A DNA stretch of 56,422 nt from Sedimentisphaerales bacterium (lineage in GTDB: Bacteria; Planctomycetota; Phycisphaerae; Sedimentisphaerales; Anaerobacaceae), in assembly GCA_016932835.1 (NCBI GenBank), contig JAFGCD010000113.1:1-56422 (forward strand), written 5' to 3'. The first letter of the stretch is position 1, and every line of letters begins with the position of its first letter. Below are positions 23,617 through 31,826 of this stretch, piece by piece. The notes beneath the pieces are model-generated. The model was given only the letters and a program-made list of their open reading frames with translations. It had not been told where the DNA came from and searched no databases. A program made the position numbers and the translations under genes.

Positions 23617-24969
23617 TCACGCTGCTTTCGATTTCCTGAGCTTAACTGAGAGGACTCGATACAGCACCGCAAGGACGAAAATCAGAACCAGCAGCCCGGC
23701 CAAGTGAATAGTGATGCGGGTCAGCAGAGAACCGTAGTCGCGCGATTTCGAGAATTCGTCCAGCGCAGCCAGAAGAGATTTGATGTCGTTCGCCGCCTGC
23801 GATGTCTGCTCCGCCGCGGCGCGGTAATCCTTGAGGTCGAAAGAGGATTCCCCTTTGGGCTCCGGTGAAATCTTTGCAAACTCCCTGATAACTTCGCCGC
23901 TTGCCTTCGCCGCCGTCTCCCACGCAGCCGCCGTTTCGCCGACGTTCCCGGCCAGAGTGTTCATCGATTCCGCCGCCTTGTTTATCTCCTTCGTCGCCTC
24001 GTTTATCGCCAGTGTCGTTTTCTCGGCCTGTTCGAGGGTCTTCTGTATGTTCGTCTGCCCCGAATCGATCTGCTCGACGGATTTCTCGAACTGCTCGCCC
24101 AGATGCCCCGGCAGAGCCTCGATCGATTTGCTCAGCCGCTCGCTGCTCTGCGAGAACTGCGTCAGCGCCGCCAGGAAGGTCTTTGTCATTTCCGTCTCTT
24201 CCAGGTCGTACAGCAAAAGCTGCATCTGCCAGCGCGTCGATTCGGGCATCTCCCGGACTATATCGCTGAAACGCTCGGACATGTCCGTGAACCGGCGAAT
24301 CTCGGTAGCGGTCCGATCAACCCCCTCGATTGCCCGAAACGGAGTCATCGGTATCTTCAGGACACCAAGAAACGGGTTAGGCTGGCCCTTCCTGACCTCC
24401 GTCGCAAAGACCGTGACATTGAAGAACGTGCCCTTGATCGGGTTGGCGTTGGCGAATTCCATAATGCTCTTCCGCGTCGCCTCGAAAACGTCATCCTTCA
24501 GGAATATTCGGCCTATTCGCTCGATCTCACCTTCGAGTCGCCTGCCCGCCTCAACTGCCACCGACTGCGAATCCCCGAACAGAGCCACCCCTTCCCCTTC
24601 CTCCAGATAGACTCTGAACCTTGCACAAAGCCCCCATATCTCCACGAAGGCAGTGACAGGGTCTTCCTGATCGAGCATCGTGTTGAGCCCCTGGAGCATT
24701 CTCGCCCGCATCTGCAGCGTCGTCTTCTCGACCCGCTGGCTCTTGAGCTTCTCGTTAAGCTCGTTCGCCGTCGCCCGCAGCAGGGCCTTGTAGAACTCCG
24801 CAAACTTGTCCAGTTGTTCGCCCAGATCCTCTTTCGATATCTGCCCGTTCGTAGGCGCACTGCCCTTGCCGATTGTCCGAACGTCTTTCTGCCCGCACCC
24901 GGCGACACACGCCGCCGCACCAATCACGAGCACCGCCCTGCGCAATCCTGCAATGCATCTTACCGCCAT
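23617..24969 (-). CDS. Large coiled-coil lipoprotein with C-terminal membrane anchor
   Basis: 450 residues. Lipobox CVAGC (cysteine near 25) at the N-terminus. Long helical regions, including heptad-like stretches about 45-75 and 270-400 (SERLSKSIEALPGHLGEQFEKSVEQIDSGQTNIQKTLEQAEKTTLAINEATKEINKAAESMNTL), with a C-terminal transmembrane helix (LAGLLVLIFVLAVLYRVL) and basic end. Both ends could be membrane-attached, one in the outer leaflet and one spanning. It resembles methyl-accepting-protein-like coiled coils but lacks signalling motifs. Not recognised. AAGGA precedes the ATG. Its own unit. Confidence 0.65.
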   Translation of the reverse strand: MAVRCIAGLRRAVLVIGAAACVAGCGQKDVRTIGKGSAPTNGQISKEDLGEQLDKFAEFYKALLRATANELNEKLKSQRVEKTTLQMRARMLQGLNTMLDQEDPVTAFVEIWGLCARFRVYLEEGEGVALFGDSQSVAVEAGRRLEGEIERIGRIFLKDDVFEATRKSIMEFANANPIKGTFFNVTVFATEVRKGQPNPFLGVLKIPMTPFRAIEGVDRTATEIRRFTDMSERFSDIVREMPESTRWQMQLLLYDLEETEMTKTFLAALTQFSQSSERLSKSIEALPGHLGEQFEKSVEQIDSGQTNIQKTLEQAEKTTLAINEATKEINKAAESMNTLAGNVGETAAAWETAAKASGEVIREFAKISPEPKGESSFDLKDYRAAAEQTSQAANDIKSLLAALDEFSKSRDYGSLLTRITIHLAGLLVLIFVLAVLYRVLSVKLRKSKAA

Positions 24970-25066
24970 GATTTTGTTCCTTCACAACCGTGTATCGTCT
25001 TGCATTCCGATTTTGGATCTTAGCAAGATTCCCAGCCGAATTCCAGGGGCATTGCGAGCCGCCCGC

Positions 25067-27070
25067 TCACCGCGAGGCAAAAAACCGAAGCATGGCGACT
25101 CCATGCCGGGCGACTTGCGTTTCGAATTCGCCCTCGAATACGCCGATATCTTCCTGCCGCCACAGGTCGCGCACCCGCTGCTTGCCCTTGAGGCCCAATT
25201 GCTCCCAGTTTAGCGTCATCGGCCTTCCGGCTTCGCGAAGGTTAAAAAGCCCAACCGCCATCGAACCGTCCTCCATAGGCTTGGCAAGGACGAGAGTCCC
25301 CTTGTCCTGCACTATCGGTTTGCCCTGTCGGCCAAGCGGGTCCTGGTCAACCTCGATTACCTCGGCGTTGCACAGGACGTTCAGCGTGAACTCGTCCAGC
25401 CTGCCCATATCGCCCGAGTAGAACAGAGGCGACGCCATCAGGCACCACATCGACATATAGCTGTACTGCTCGTTCGCCGAAAGGCTCGTTCGCCTGGCGG
25501 GGTCGCCGCTTCGAAACGCGTTGCCGACGAAGCCGATAAGGATGTAGTCCGGGTCGTTCCACTGCCCCGGTTTGGCGTACTGCCAGTGCTGCGCGTTGGC
25601 AAGACCGATATGGTAGAACCCCGGCAGAAGCGTCCCGCGCTCAAGACCGAGGTCTCCTGTCGTTCGCCAGCAGTGCCCGCCGACCTGCCCGCCCCATTCC
25701 CACACGTTGCCCATTCCGTACTGGCAAATGTTCAGGAGAATGTCGCGATCCAGCTTCTTGAGGATATCGCCCATGAGAATGTAAGGTTTCTGCAATTCGG
25801 CAAGACTGTTATCCTTGGCGATTCGCCCGTAGGAGCACCAGTCGTACTTGAGAAAATCGAAACCCCACTCGGCGAATGTCACCGCGTCCTGCTGCTCGTG
25901 CTCGTAGCTGGCGACAAATCCCGCGCACGTGGTGGGCCCGGGCCCGGTGTAAAGACCGGCGCGCAGCCCCTTGCCGTGAATGTACTCGGTCAGCGCCTTC
26001 ATGTCCGGGAATCGCGAGTTCGTGTTAATCGTGCCGTCGGCCTTGCGGTTCTCGCCGATAAGTTCCGGGTCCTTCGAGCCGGGGCGGATCATCCAGCAGT
26101 CGTCTATGTTCACGTATTGGTACCCGAAATCGGCCATCCCCGAATCGATCATGACGTCCGCCGCCTGCCGCATGTGCGCATCGGTAATGCGGTCGTACCA
26201 TGTGTACCAGTGGTTCCAGCCCATCGGCGGGGTCAGCGCCAGCGTATCGCCGACCGCCAGAGTGAAATCGCGTTTCGCCTTGCCGTGCTCGTTCGATACG
26301 CCGAATGTAACCTTGTGCTTTTTAGCCTTTTCCGGAGTTGTGCCGGTGATGATTCCGGTAGTCTCATCGAGCTTGAGGCCCTTCGGCAGCTTCTTCGCCG
26401 TGAATGTCATCGGCCGCTCGCCCGTGCAGGGGATGCGATAGATAAACGGACTGCCAGGCCGAGCGCCATAGACTCGCGGGCCGTTGATTTTCGGCGCAGG
26501 TCCCGGCCTGGGCGTCAGAATCACCATCTCTTCGTCAACGCTCGGCCGATCAACCGCCTTCGGCTTGACCCCCGTTACCTCGAATTTCGCATCGGCCCAG
26601 TCCGCGTGGTCGTAGCTCACCCCGTCACCCGCAGAGCCCGCTATGAGTATCAGCGTCTTGACGCCCGTGACATCGACGTCAAGCTCCTTCGCCGCCTCCT
26701 GCGCCTTCATTACCCCGCTGGAAAACAGCTCCTTGTCGTCCCCGATTACCTTGAACTCGATGCTCCCGATATTCGAGCCGACCTCGCTGTCAACGCCCAC
26801 CCGCGCCGAGAACCTTTTCGACCCGCCCGCAAGCTCGACGAACAGCACGCTGTCGGCATGCGAGCCGACGCCTCTGTCGAACTTGCGCCCGCCTATCGTC
26901 AAGGGCTGTTTCTGAATCGAGGCGTCCTTCACAGGCTCGCCCCAGCCAACCGTCATCTTGCTTATGTCCAGGTCGCTGAGCCAGACCGTCTCGGCGCCCC
27001 GCAGTACCGGGGCAATTGCAGTGACTATCAATAATACCGCGATGCGGCTGATTCGATATCTTCGAGCCAT
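25067..27070 (-). CDS. Secreted GH27 alpha-galactosidase-like enzyme with NPCBM domain
   Basis: 667 residues. Signal peptide 1-26; NPCBM carbohydrate-binding domain about 27-168 (VWLSDLDISKMTVGWGEPVKDASI, FDRGVGSHADSVLFVELAGGSKRFSARVGVD); a putative-Ig/cadherin-like linker domain about 195-275 (FTAKKLPKGLKLDETTGIITGTT); then a GH27 TIM barrel from about 280 (PPMGWNHWYTW, YVNIDDCW). D410 in FDFLKYDWC is the expected nucleophile and D473 in RTTGDLG the acid/base. Predicted to remove alpha-galactose or related residues (some GH27 members act on beta-L-arabinopyranose or alpha-GalNAc) outside the cytoplasm. GGAG at spacing 9 before the ATG. Confidence 0.85.
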   Translation of the reverse strand: MARRYRISRIAVLLIVTAIAPVLRGAETVWLSDLDISKMTVGWGEPVKDASIQKQPLTIGGRKFDRGVGSHADSVLFVELAGGSKRFSARVGVDSEVGSNIGSIEFKVIGDDKELFSSGVMKAQEAAKELDVDVTGVKTLILIAGSAGDGVSYDHADWADAKFEVTGVKPKAVDRPSVDEEMVILTPRPGPAPKINGPRVYGARPGSPFIYRIPCTGERPMTFTAKKLPKGLKLDETTGIITGTTPEKAKKHKVTFGVSNEHGKAKRDFTLAVGDTLALTPPMGWNHWYTWYDRITDAHMRQAADVMIDSGMADFGYQYVNIDDCWMIRPGSKDPELIGENRKADGTINTNSRFPDMKALTEYIHGKGLRAGLYTGPGPTTCAGFVASYEHEQQDAVTFAEWGFDFLKYDWCSYGRIAKDNSLAELQKPYILMGDILKKLDRDILLNICQYGMGNVWEWGGQVGGHCWRTTGDLGLERGTLLPGFYHIGLANAQHWQYAKPGQWNDPDYILIGFVGNAFRSGDPARRTSLSANEQYSYMSMWCLMASPLFYSGDMGRLDEFTLNVLCNAEVIEVDQDPLGRQGKPIVQDKGTLVLAKPMEDGSMAVGLFNLREAGRPMTLNWEQLGLKGKQRVRDLWRQEDIGVFEGEFETQVARHGVAMLRFFASR

Positions 27071-27220
27071 ATTCGTTTACTCCCGTTTCAAAGAGACAAT
27101 TCCCATTCGTAACAGCATTAGAATAGGCCCCTCTTTCGCCCGGCGTCAAGCAAAAACGCCCCGCTGCCGGCTGGCGCAGCCGTTGCGGCTCGGTTTGTGT
27201 GGTCGCCGTGTGGAATTGCA

Positions 27221-27249
27221 TTGACTGTGCGTCATTACGTCCATATCAT
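27221..27249 (+). promoter_or_regulatory. Promoter for the DUF503 gene
   Basis: TTGACT (27221-27226), 17 bases, TATCAT (27244-27249). Predicted start near 27256, about 47 bases before the ATG at 27303. Confidence 0.5.
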
Positions 27250-27302
27250 TCGTCTGCCGCAACAGCAAGGACCGCGTATGAGTCAATGACAAAAGGCTGG
27301 AT

Positions 27303-27587
27303 ATGCTCATCGGCGTTATGACAGCACAACTGCACATGCAGGGAATAGAATCCCTCAAGGCAAAGAGGAGCATCGTCAAAGGCCTCATCGGAAAGCTCAA
27401 GAGCAGGTTCAATATCTCCGTCTCCGAGATCGACCACCAGGACAATAAGACAGTCGCCTCGATAGGCATCGCCCTGGTCTGCAACGACAGGCAGTTCATC
27501 GACCGCCAGTTCGACAGCATCATCAACTTCATGCGCAACGACGGCAGGTTCTACCTTGCCCAGGTCGAACGCGAGACCTTTTCATAG
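27303..27587 (+). CDS. DUF503 (YlxP-like) family protein
   Basis: 94 residues, the normal family length. Characteristic pattern: MLIGVMTAQLHMQGIESLKAKRSIVKGLIGKLKSRFNISVSEIDHQDNKTVASIGIALVCND, with the LKxKRxxxKxLxxKLxxRFNxSVxEI core. YlxP-like proteins are found beside nusA, infB and rbfA in many bacteria and are linked to ribosome or RNA work, but the biochemical role is not firmly known. Here it stands alone between two opposite-strand genes. Confidence 0.85.
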   Translation: MLIGVMTAQLHMQGIESLKAKRSIVKGLIGKLKSRFNISVSEIDHQDNKTVASIGIALVCNDRQFIDRQFDSIINFMRNDGRFYLAQVERETFS

Positions 27588-27611
27588 TAGGTGGGTCGCC
27601 AAATGGGGTGG

Positions 27612-28241
27612 CTACTCGCCGGGCGCATCCGGGGCCTTCTTGCGCCGCGGGCCCCACAGGTGGAGCTTGAAGTAGATTGCCGCCAGCCTCAGCAGGAAAG
27701 TGCACGTCACCACAGACCAGATAAAGACAGAGTGCTGCCGATACCTGCCGAATACGGCATAGACAACGCCGAGGAATATCGCCGGCGAGGCGTAAAAGTC
27801 GCGGTAGAATATCCGCGGAACCTCCCTTATCGAGACATCTCGCAGCAATCCCCCGCCGACAGCAGTGATCGTCGCAAGAAAGACCACTGCGAATGCGCCC
27901 AACTGCGCCTGCTTTGCCGCAGTCGCCCCGATAAGCGCAAACGTCGCCAGGCCGACGGCATCGACCACGAGCATGTACCTGTTGAGCCGCTCGAATCTGT
28001 GGTAAACGAAGATCGAAAATGCCGCGCCGCCGATTATCGCATACACGTAGTTGTTGTCGAAAAAGTAGAACGGGATATTGCCGAGAACGAACTCTCGCAG
28101 TGTGCCCCCGCCCAGAGCCGTAAGGAATGCGCATGCGAATATCCCGAATATGTCGAATTCCTTCCTCTGCGCAACGTAAGCGCCGTACGCGGCGAATGTG
28201 AACGTCCCCAGCAAATCCAGAAAATAAATCTCACGCAGCAA
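27612..28241 (-). CDS. TRIC-family (UPF0126, YicG-like) cation channel
   Basis: 209 residues, about seven transmembrane helices in two repeats, each with a GGG-x-LR signature: ALGGGTLREFVLG and AVGGGLLRDVSIREVP. This is the prokaryotic TRIC family, forming potassium-permeable trimers in the inner membrane; some bacterial members are also called glycine transporters. It starts with TTG, chosen because GGAG lies six bases upstream and the protein then has the normal length and begins at the usual first helix. Lies 67 bases downstream of the ThuA gene on the same strand. Confidence 0.8.
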   Translation of the reverse strand: MLREIYFLDLLGTFTFAAYGAYVAQRKEFDIFGIFACAFLTALGGGTLREFVLGNIPFYFFDNNYVYAIIGGAAFSIFVYHRFERLNRYMLVVDAVGLATFALIGATAAKQAQLGAFAVVFLATITAVGGGLLRDVSIREVPRIFYRDFYASPAIFLGVVYAVFGRYRQHSVFIWSVVTCTFLLRLAAIYFKLHLWGPRRKKAPDAPGE

Positions 28242-28308
28242 ATTCTGCTCCTTTATCTACACCCGTCGCAGAAAACCAAACAAAAGCTCCGCCTCGCCGC
28301 AGCGACCC

Positions 28309-30360
28309 TTAAAGCAAATCGGACATGTCATAGACACGGGTCTGCCATTTCGTCTTGAGCGTGTCTTTCGTGGCAATGGTGATTACTCCGCCGTCCTCTA
28401 CGCAGCCGATTTCCCCGGGCCTGCCCGTAACCGCCATGAGCAGCGACTTCAGCGCCGCCCCCGCCGGGACATTCGCTATGCCGTCCATGCCTATTGCCGT
28501 CTGCCTGTCTATACCGGCATTTTCATACAGGTCCCGCCAGAGCACTATGATTCGCAAAGGCGGATTCACGGAGTTCTTCAAGTCGTCGATGGCCTGGCCC
28601 AGGGTCGTCTCTCGCCGCCAGTGCGACATATCGACGACAACCTGCAGTTGAGCTGCGAGCGGCCTTGCCCTGTGAGCTGCGGGCGGGCTGCTCGTGACAG
28701 CCGCCGCCGGCCCCAACGCCTCCAGGGCTTTGCGGACTCGCCTGTCGTTGCGAACGTCCCGAGCGCCTTTGACCGGGGAAGGTGAAATTCGGATCGTGTC
28801 CTTTTCGCCCGACGGCAGGGGACCGACGTTGGCCATTGGAATTGTCGGCATATACGAAGAAGCAATCGTCCAGAACGCGCCGAGATAGCACCGCTCGCCC
28901 CCGGCTACCACCACAAATGGCGCCCCCCATACGCTCGGGCTCGGTATCCGCTGCTTGACACCGGCAGCGAGTTTGAGAATATGCTCGTCCCAGTCATAGG
29001 CCAGCAGGTCCTTATCGCTAATCACTGGTTCTGCCGTCAGGTGAAGCTCGTCGAGACCGACCTCATCAGGCCGGTTTACGGCAACGGCATCGAGAACCAG
29101 GTAGATTCCGAAACTCGGCGTTTTCGCCGCCGGTGCGTTCGGCTCGGCTATGCCCAGCTTCTTCCACGGCGACCCTTCGTAAGGCCCGAAATACGGATTG
29201 CCAATCGGATGGCCCGGCTCCATCGCTATGTAGTATCGCCCCTTCGCCGGCACGTCGTAAACTACGCCTTCGCACCAGTAGTCCCGATGCCTGCCCGGCA
29301 CGACGCCGGCTCGCAATCGAAACCTGTTCGGGTCGTTCGCGTCCGCGGCGTACAGATCGCCCAGCTCGGCTGGGTTGCTCGTCGCCGGTTCGTTTGTCAG
29401 GTCCAGCCCGCAGTACTCTATTTTCTTGTCGATAGGAAGCCGCCTTGCCTTGAACTCGTTCAATATCCCCCTCGCAGTATCGAGCGTCGGCTTTACCCCG
29501 ACGGCCCTCGTCGGCGGCGTTCTGGTCTCTGCGGGCGGTTCGTCGTACCGGCGCTGCGCCTGCTCGGCTGTGCCCGGCCAATCCTCCGGTATGCCGATAG
29601 TGACCTTGCCGGTAGCGGCCCACTCGGTCCCGCGGAGCATAAGCGCTCGCCAGGCCGAGTTCCGCATCGCCTTCTCGTCGTGCCCCAGGATATTGTAGAA
29701 GCACCGACCTTTTCCGAATCGGCTCCAGATCGCCGCCGGCTCATCCAGTCCGGACCCGCCCTTGTCTTTCGACGAGAAGGCCCTGCAAAGGACATTTATC
29801 TTCGGCTGGGTCCCCATGCGGTGCCACAGCTCATCCTTGATCCAGAAATCCGGCATGCCCGAAGTCACCGGGTGATTGGCGTCCGCAATGCTCACCTTGA
29901 ATGCGTGAATCGTGCCGTGCCCCGTCGTGCCCAGCTTCCAGGTCGCCCCGACCATCTGCTGGTACTCAGGCCAGTCGTGAAATGTCGCGCTGGCCGCGTG
30001 AAACAGCGCAAAGCCCTTGCCGCTGCGCACGAAATCCAGAAATGCCTTCTCGGCCTTAGGCCCCCACTGCCTGCCCGTCACGTCGGGCCAGGCGCACCAG
30101 TTGCTCGCCACAACATCGTATCTCGCCAGCATCTCCGCCGTGCACGTGTTCGGCTCGTGAATGGTGTCGCTGACGAACCGCCCGCTGTCCAGGAAGACCT
30201 TCTCAAGCACCGGCGTTGTCTTGCGCCAGTCGTGGTTGTTTCGCCCGCTGAGGATCAGCACGCGCAGCGGCTCGGCTTTGCCGGCGGCATAAGCCTCGGA
30301 CATGCAGGCCAGCAGCACCGCCGCCGCTGCGACATGCGCAAAGAAACCCTTACCCCTCAT
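28309..30360 (-). CDS. Secreted ThuA-domain protein with C-terminal STN/secretin-like module
   Basis: 683 residues. Signal peptide about 1-25. ThuA domain about 32-270 (VLILSGRNNHDWRKTTPVLEKVFLDSG, YDVVASNWCAWPD, FVRSGKGFALFHAASATFHDWPEYQQMVG), a glutamine-amidotransferase-like fold now linked to sugar-derivative metabolism. A middle part (about 310-560) has no clear family. The last 95 residues (LGQAIDDLKNS, IDRQTAIGMDGIANVPAGAALKSLLMAV, DGGVITIATKD, RVYDMSDLL) resemble the short N-terminal (STN) domains of secretins and TonB receptors. This fusion is unusual. Third gene of the operon with Gfo/Idh and DUF1080-ThuA. AAGGGGG before the ATG. Confidence 0.75.
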   Translation of the reverse strand: MRGKGFFAHVAAAAVLLACMSEAYAAGKAEPLRVLILSGRNNHDWRKTTPVLEKVFLDSGRFVSDTIHEPNTCTAEMLARYDVVASNWCAWPDVTGRQWGPKAEKAFLDFVRSGKGFALFHAASATFHDWPEYQQMVGATWKLGTTGHGTIHAFKVSIADANHPVTSGMPDFWIKDELWHRMGTQPKINVLCRAFSSKDKGGSGLDEPAAIWSRFGKGRCFYNILGHDEKAMRNSAWRALMLRGTEWAATGKVTIGIPEDWPGTAEQAQRRYDEPPAETRTPPTRAVGVKPTLDTARGILNEFKARRLPIDKKIEYCGLDLTNEPATSNPAELGDLYAADANDPNRFRLRAGVVPGRHRDYWCEGVVYDVPAKGRYYIAMEPGHPIGNPYFGPYEGSPWKKLGIAEPNAPAAKTPSFGIYLVLDAVAVNRPDEVGLDELHLTAEPVISDKDLLAYDWDEHILKLAAGVKQRIPSPSVWGAPFVVVAGGERCYLGAFWTIASSYMPTIPMANVGPLPSGEKDTIRISPSPVKGARDVRNDRRVRKALEALGPAAAVTSSPPAAHRARPLAAQLQVVVDMSHWRRETTLGQAIDDLKNSVNPPLRIIVLWRDLYENAGIDRQTAIGMDGIANVPAGAALKSLLMAVTGRPGEIGCVEDGGVITIATKDTLKTKWQTRVYDMSDLL

Positions 30361-30423
30361 CTCGACCCCCTTTACATTGACTTTAATTGTCCGCCGGTTC
30401 GCAATGAATCGCCCCGGCTGTTG

Positions 30424-31734
30424 TTATTTCGACCGCCAGGCCGTCCAATTCATCGCCTGCGACAGCAGCTTCCTGAAATTCGGATTCGCGAATGCCTTGC
30501 CGTCGTGCCCGAGCATAATCCCGCAGACCCGGCTCCTGCCGTACTGCCGCGTCCAGGCAATCGTTCTGTCGCTGTCGGCGTGGTCGGTCGTCAGAAGGAT
30601 GTGGTTGTCCTTCTCGAACCCGCAGTACTTGTAGCCCTCGTCGTGTATCGTGAAGTCATTCAGTCCTTTGGTAATCGGGTGCGATTTGTCGGCTATCTTC
30701 ATCGCCATATCCAGATCGTGTTTGTAAGTGCTGCCGCGGACTTCCTTATCGCCTTCCTTCGTCGGCTTGAGGTAGTACTTGCCCCCCGCGATTTTCTTGA
30801 ACTCGGCCCACTCGTTGAATGCGCCCATGTTATGGTGCCACGCTACAAAACCGATGCCCCGGTCGAGAAGCGCCTTGAAGTTGTCCTGCCGTTTCTTCGA
30901 GATATTCTGCGTCATATTGTACATTACCACGACGTCGTAGTCCCAGTTGTCGAGATCCTCGAATATCTCGCTGTGGTCCTTGAGTTGAACCTCGGTGCAT
31001 TTGGCGTCCTTGAACGAGTTGAACATTTCGAAGAAGGGCTTTCTCTCGAAGTCGTGCCCGCCCGTCAGAACCGCCACCTTCAGCGTGCCGGTCTTTCGAG
31101 GCGCAAGCGGCTTGACCTTTATACTGCGGTAATAGACGATGCTGCCCGGGTCGTGGCCCTGAAGCGCGAATGTCCCGCTGGAGAGCTTTCGACCGGCGAA
31201 CTGCGGGTGCTTGTAGCCGGGCGGCTCGGTCCAGTCAACAGTCGTCTTGCCGTCAACCTTTATAATGATCCTGCTGCCCTGCACGATGATATGCTCGGTG
31301 AACCACTCGCCGTCCTTCGCCGGCGAATTATTAAGCACGTCGCTGACCGCATAAAGGCCGCCGGTCTTTTTGTTGTCGCTGTGAGTATTGTTGACCTGCA
31401 CCTCGTAGCCTTGCGCGGGCCAGTCGCTCTGCTGCACTTTCGTATGGAAGTAGATGCCCGAGTTCGAGCCTTTCTCCGTCTTGACTTCGACCTTCAACTC
31501 GAAGTTTTTGAAATCGGCGTTCTCGACCGGCCCGGTGTAAAACAGGTGGCTCCGCTGGCCGTGAGTCACCAGCAGCCCGTCGTCGTTAACGCTCCACGTA
31601 TTCATATTTTCCGTTCGCTGCCAGTTCTTGAGCGTTCCGTCGAACAGCTCGATCCAGCCGTCTTCGTCCGCCGCCCGAACAAACGGGCACAATACGCCCA
31701 GCGCTATCGCGATTGTCACTAACTTCTTAGTCAT
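30424..31734 (-). CDS. Secreted DUF1080 (3-keto-disaccharide hydrolase) plus ThuA fusion
   Basis: 436 residues. Signal peptide 1-21. Residues about 26-212 are a DUF1080 domain (GWIELFDGTLKNWQ, LKVEVKTEKGSNSGIYFHT, GYEVQVNNTHSD, KTGGLYAVS, NEWN-type end region FALQGHDPGSIVYYRSIKV). DUF1080 members have been shown to cleave 3-keto-glycosides. Residues about 218-436 are a ThuA domain (VAVLTGGHDFERKPFFEMF, YDVVVMYNMTQ, GIGFVAWHHNMGAF). The two families commonly neighbour each other; here they are one chain. Cotranscribed with the Gfo/Idh oxidoreductase upstream and the ThuA-STN protein downstream. Confidence 0.85.
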   Translation of the reverse strand: MTKKLVTIAIALGVLCPFVRAADEDGWIELFDGTLKNWQRTENMNTWSVNDDGLLVTHGQRSHLFYTGPVENADFKNFELKVEVKTEKGSNSGIYFHTKVQQSDWPAQGYEVQVNNTHSDNKKTGGLYAVSDVLNNSPAKDGEWFTEHIIVQGSRIIIKVDGKTTVDWTEPPGYKHPQFAGRKLSSGTFALQGHDPGSIVYYRSIKVKPLAPRKTGTLKVAVLTGGHDFERKPFFEMFNSFKDAKCTEVQLKDHSEIFEDLDNWDYDVVVMYNMTQNISKKRQDNFKALLDRGIGFVAWHHNMGAFNEWAEFKKIAGGKYYLKPTKEGDKEVRGSTYKHDLDMAMKIADKSHPITKGLNDFTIHDEGYKYCGFEKDNHILLTTDHADSDRTIAWTRQYGRSRVCGIMLGHDGKAFANPNFRKLLSQAMNWTAWRSK

Positions 31735-31826
31735 TACTCTTCACTCCTGAAAATGTCACTGTCTCATTAACATAGAACCGACGCTGTGCCGGCTGTATCG
31801 ACCGTACTTCTCTTCTCTGCCAAAAC

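Noticed and set aside
25586-27034. 482-codon plus-strand frame opposite the GH27 gene
   Set aside because: It is the antisense image of the GH27 gene with no recognised motif; typical of GC-rich DNA.
28981-31722. 913-codon plus-strand frame opposite ThuA genes
   Set aside because: It runs across two real minus-strand genes and their spacer; composition (Arg/Val/Leu rich, no motif) marks it as a shadow.
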